A stretch of DNA of 6,915 nt from Lachnospiraceae bacterium (lineage in GTDB: Bacteria > Bacillota_A > Clostridia > Lachnospirales > Lachnospiraceae): the NCBI GenBank assembly GCA_017523185.1, contig JAFWXB010000389.1, positions 1-6,915 on the forward strand. Direction: 5' to 3'. The notes under the pieces were generated by a model. The model did not search any database. It was not told where the DNA came from and saw nothing but the letters and a program-made list of their open reading frames with translations. The stretch's first letter is position 1, and the number at the start of each line of letters is the position of its first letter. Of this stretch, positions 6,601-6,915 are shown in pieces. The position numbers and the translations under genes are program-made.

Positions 6601-6915
6601 ATCCCAAAGCCAAAGTCCCCAATTTCCTTCTTTTGTTTTATCAATAAAGAAGTTAACTACAAGACCATCATGTTCCGGTTCTACATATTCACCTGCAACT
6701 GCTTTTGAATAATCAATTTCTGGAACTTCTACACCTTGTTTAAGGTAAACATGAACTGTACCGGAAATATATCCGTCTACATTGACAAATCTATCTCCAT
6801 CCCAGTCTTTTGCTTCCCAACTATCGCCACCTTTTCGAATGATATATCCAAATTCTTGTGTTCCAGGAGTTACTGTAACTTCTGCAACTGCACCGTTTTC
6901 ATCTGTTACATAACC
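3634..6915 (-). CDS. Surface-anchored type I pullulanase (GH13, debranching), N-terminus cut by window edge
   Basis: This extracellular enzyme hydrolyses alpha-1,6 links in pullulan, amylopectin or glycogen. The frame is open to the right edge (1093 residues visible), so the ATG at 6300 is internal and the true start lies outside. In visible numbering the order is: end of a CBM41 starch-binding module (1 to about 62), a full CBM41 with NWGLWLW (98-104), a beta linker domain (about 185-268), a CBM48-like domain (about 285-365), and the GH13 barrel. The barrel has FNWGYDP (472-478, type I pullulanase signature), DVVYNHV (519-525), GFRFDLVG with nucleophile D590, FYGEGWEM with acid/base E619, and SCHDNNTL with D709. 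A beta domain, a DKPET-repeat linker (906-930), a C-terminal domain ending HFSDYAIF, and TQTGD plus a membrane helix and basic tail KSKKVR follow. All catalytic residues are present. The terminator lies just downstream. Signal peptide and promoter are not visible. Confidence 0.95.
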   Translation of the reverse strand, partial: GYVTDENGAVAEVTVTPGTQEFGYIIRKGGDSWEAKDWDGDRFVNVDGYISGTVHVYLKQGVEVPEIDYSKAVAGEYVEPEHDGLVVNFFIDKTKEGNWGLWLWDDVGTAAIFPYFEANEEGKLTISYNVKSNAGWVGFIVRDDSWNKDPDGDRTVDVSQFVGGEINVYLESGKAEFTVDDTNVVKGAKVKTAVYENDTIVVTTSMEVENPAEAFTVICEETEVAIKSVEKTAENTYVLTFEEGLDLTKAYNVVFNGNTFDVSMPSIYKTESFINDYTYNGDDLGATWTAEKTTFKVWAPLASEAKVYLYDNGKAGEGTRIAEIAMEKADKGVWVAEVEGDLNGTYYTYYVNNAGEKSEACDPYAVTTGVNGDRAMVIDLDSTDPEGWENDENPNAIGPNNFTDAVIYELHVRDASIDESSGVSAANKGNFLGLTEHGDNTILDHMVDLGVTHVHLLPVYDINSVNEETDGFNWGYDPKNYNVPEGSYSSDPYNGDVRVKEMKEMVQTLHENGISVIMDVVYNHVADAGNYCFNKIVPNYFSRMNENGGYNSNSGCGNDTASEHVMVRKYIVDSIKYWAEEYHIDGFRFDLVGLIDTITINELMKEVWSENPNVVFYGEGWEMNSYDTGVSMTIQNNANEVPGFAFFNDTFRDAVKGSVFDNTLPGWVSGQDGLEETIEQSFMGASIWGSAQTVCPTPLQTINYTSCHDNNTLYDRLKLTWPEASEDVIIKMNNLAAAYTITSQGVPFIHAAEDFLRSKPLADGSGYDHNSYASGDEINSIKWNMLEDEATRDVYEYYKGLIAFRKDHAALRMTDAEDVTASITAIDGLDANVVAFAIDGTIANDDDLFVIFNPNEEATTVALPEGNWDVYVDVDDAGTDVLATVDTEVEVDAISTMVLVKAEETDEPGTDKPETDKPGTDKPETDKPETENKVEGAVPEGAVLDVDVLSKADADKVIARVDKKHDKFMKSVTIEQVLDLSLVKGTTEVQPNGTVKVTLKLNDALKAVLASGKNLGVIYIADNGTITKIASTVKDGYISFNTTHFSDYAIFSYEGTQAPATQTGDNNSAVTWMLVMMIGAVVTVGAVKSKKVR
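3637..3735 (-). other. C-terminal cell-surface anchoring signal of the pullulanase (atypical sortase-like motif)
   Basis: The last 33 residues read TQTGD (visible residues 1061-1065), a short polar stretch, a hydrophobic helix of about 19 residues (near 1069-1087) and a basic tail KSKKVR. This is the three-part layout of sortase sorting signals: TG-containing motif, membrane span, positive tail. The classical LPxTG is replaced by ATQTG, which keeps only the T-G pair. The protein could be wall-linked by a lineage-specific sortase or simply held by the membrane helix; the sequence alone does not decide. Confidence 0.6.
4126..4200 (-). repeat. Five 15-bp tandem repeats encoding a DK/EPE/GT linker
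   Basis: Five consecutive 15-base units (4126-4140, 4141-4155, 4156-4170, 4171-4185, 4186-4200) encode, in protein order, DEPGT, DKPET, DKPGT, DKPET and DKPET. Units differ by only a few bases and keep the reading frame. They form a charged, proline-rich flexible linker between the catalytic part of the pullulanase and its C-terminal surface domain. Such in-frame arrays can vary in copy number between strains. Confidence 0.9.
6382..6915 (-). repeat. Tandem CBM41 starch-binding modules in the pullulanase (first copy partial)
   Basis: Two related protein segments lie in tandem. The edge copy (6730-6915) contains EFGYIIRKGGDSW, DWDGDRFVN and GTVHVYLKQG. The second copy (about 6382-6666) contains NWGLWLW, GWVGFIVRDDSW, DPDGDRTVD and EINVYLESG. 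The shared order of G-[FY]-I-[IV]-R, a Trp, a DGDR and a final VYL-x-x-G identifies them as repeats of one fold, and GLWLW is the CBM41 hallmark whose tryptophans bind alpha-glucans. Further copies upstream cannot be excluded. Confidence 0.8.

Overview
The window looks like chromosome of a low-GC, spore-former-type Firmicute, most likely a gut Clostridium-class bacterium of the Lachnospiraceae kind. Supporting signs are very AT-rich intergenic DNA, A/T-ending codons, strong AAGGAG-type ribosome binding sites, a probable SpoIIM-family sporulation membrane protein and a large surface-anchored type I pullulanase with starch-binding modules. The genus is an inference; no rRNA or marker gene is present.

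Layout. Bases 1-515 (minus) hold the first 171 codons of a type I 3-dehydroquinate dehydratase (aroD), cut by the left edge. Bases 516-1081 are a long, extremely AT-rich divergent intergenic region with candidate promoters in both directions, an inverted repeat in the aroD leader, and a tyrosine-rich short reading frame overlapping a hairpin upstream of the next gene. Bases 1082-2110 (plus) encode a complete type I DAHP synthase. A strong terminator at 2157-2200, T-rich on both sides, separates it from the convergent minus-strand unit. That unit is a nudF-like ADP-ribose pyrophosphatase (3483-2941) followed after 37 bases by a SpoIIM-like membrane protein (2903-2361), read from a clear sigma-A-type promoter at 3548-3576. 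Just upstream of that promoter is the terminator (3591-3618) of a pullulanase gene occupying 3634-6915 on the minus strand. The pullulanase is cut by the right edge, so its N-terminus and signal peptide are not visible.

How the genes work together. DAHP synthase (step 1) and AroD (step 3) both serve the shikimate route to aromatic amino acids and are divergently transcribed from a shared control region. The nudF/SpoIIM-like pair looks like a small housekeeping/sporulation operon. The pullulanase is an extracellular, wall- or membrane-anchored enzyme that debranches pullulan, starch or glycogen. I see no mobile element, CRISPR array, tRNA or rRNA. The gene content is mostly ordinary. The most interesting signals are the possible Tyr-codon attenuator before the DAHP synthase gene and the atypical C-terminal anchoring signal of the pullulanase.
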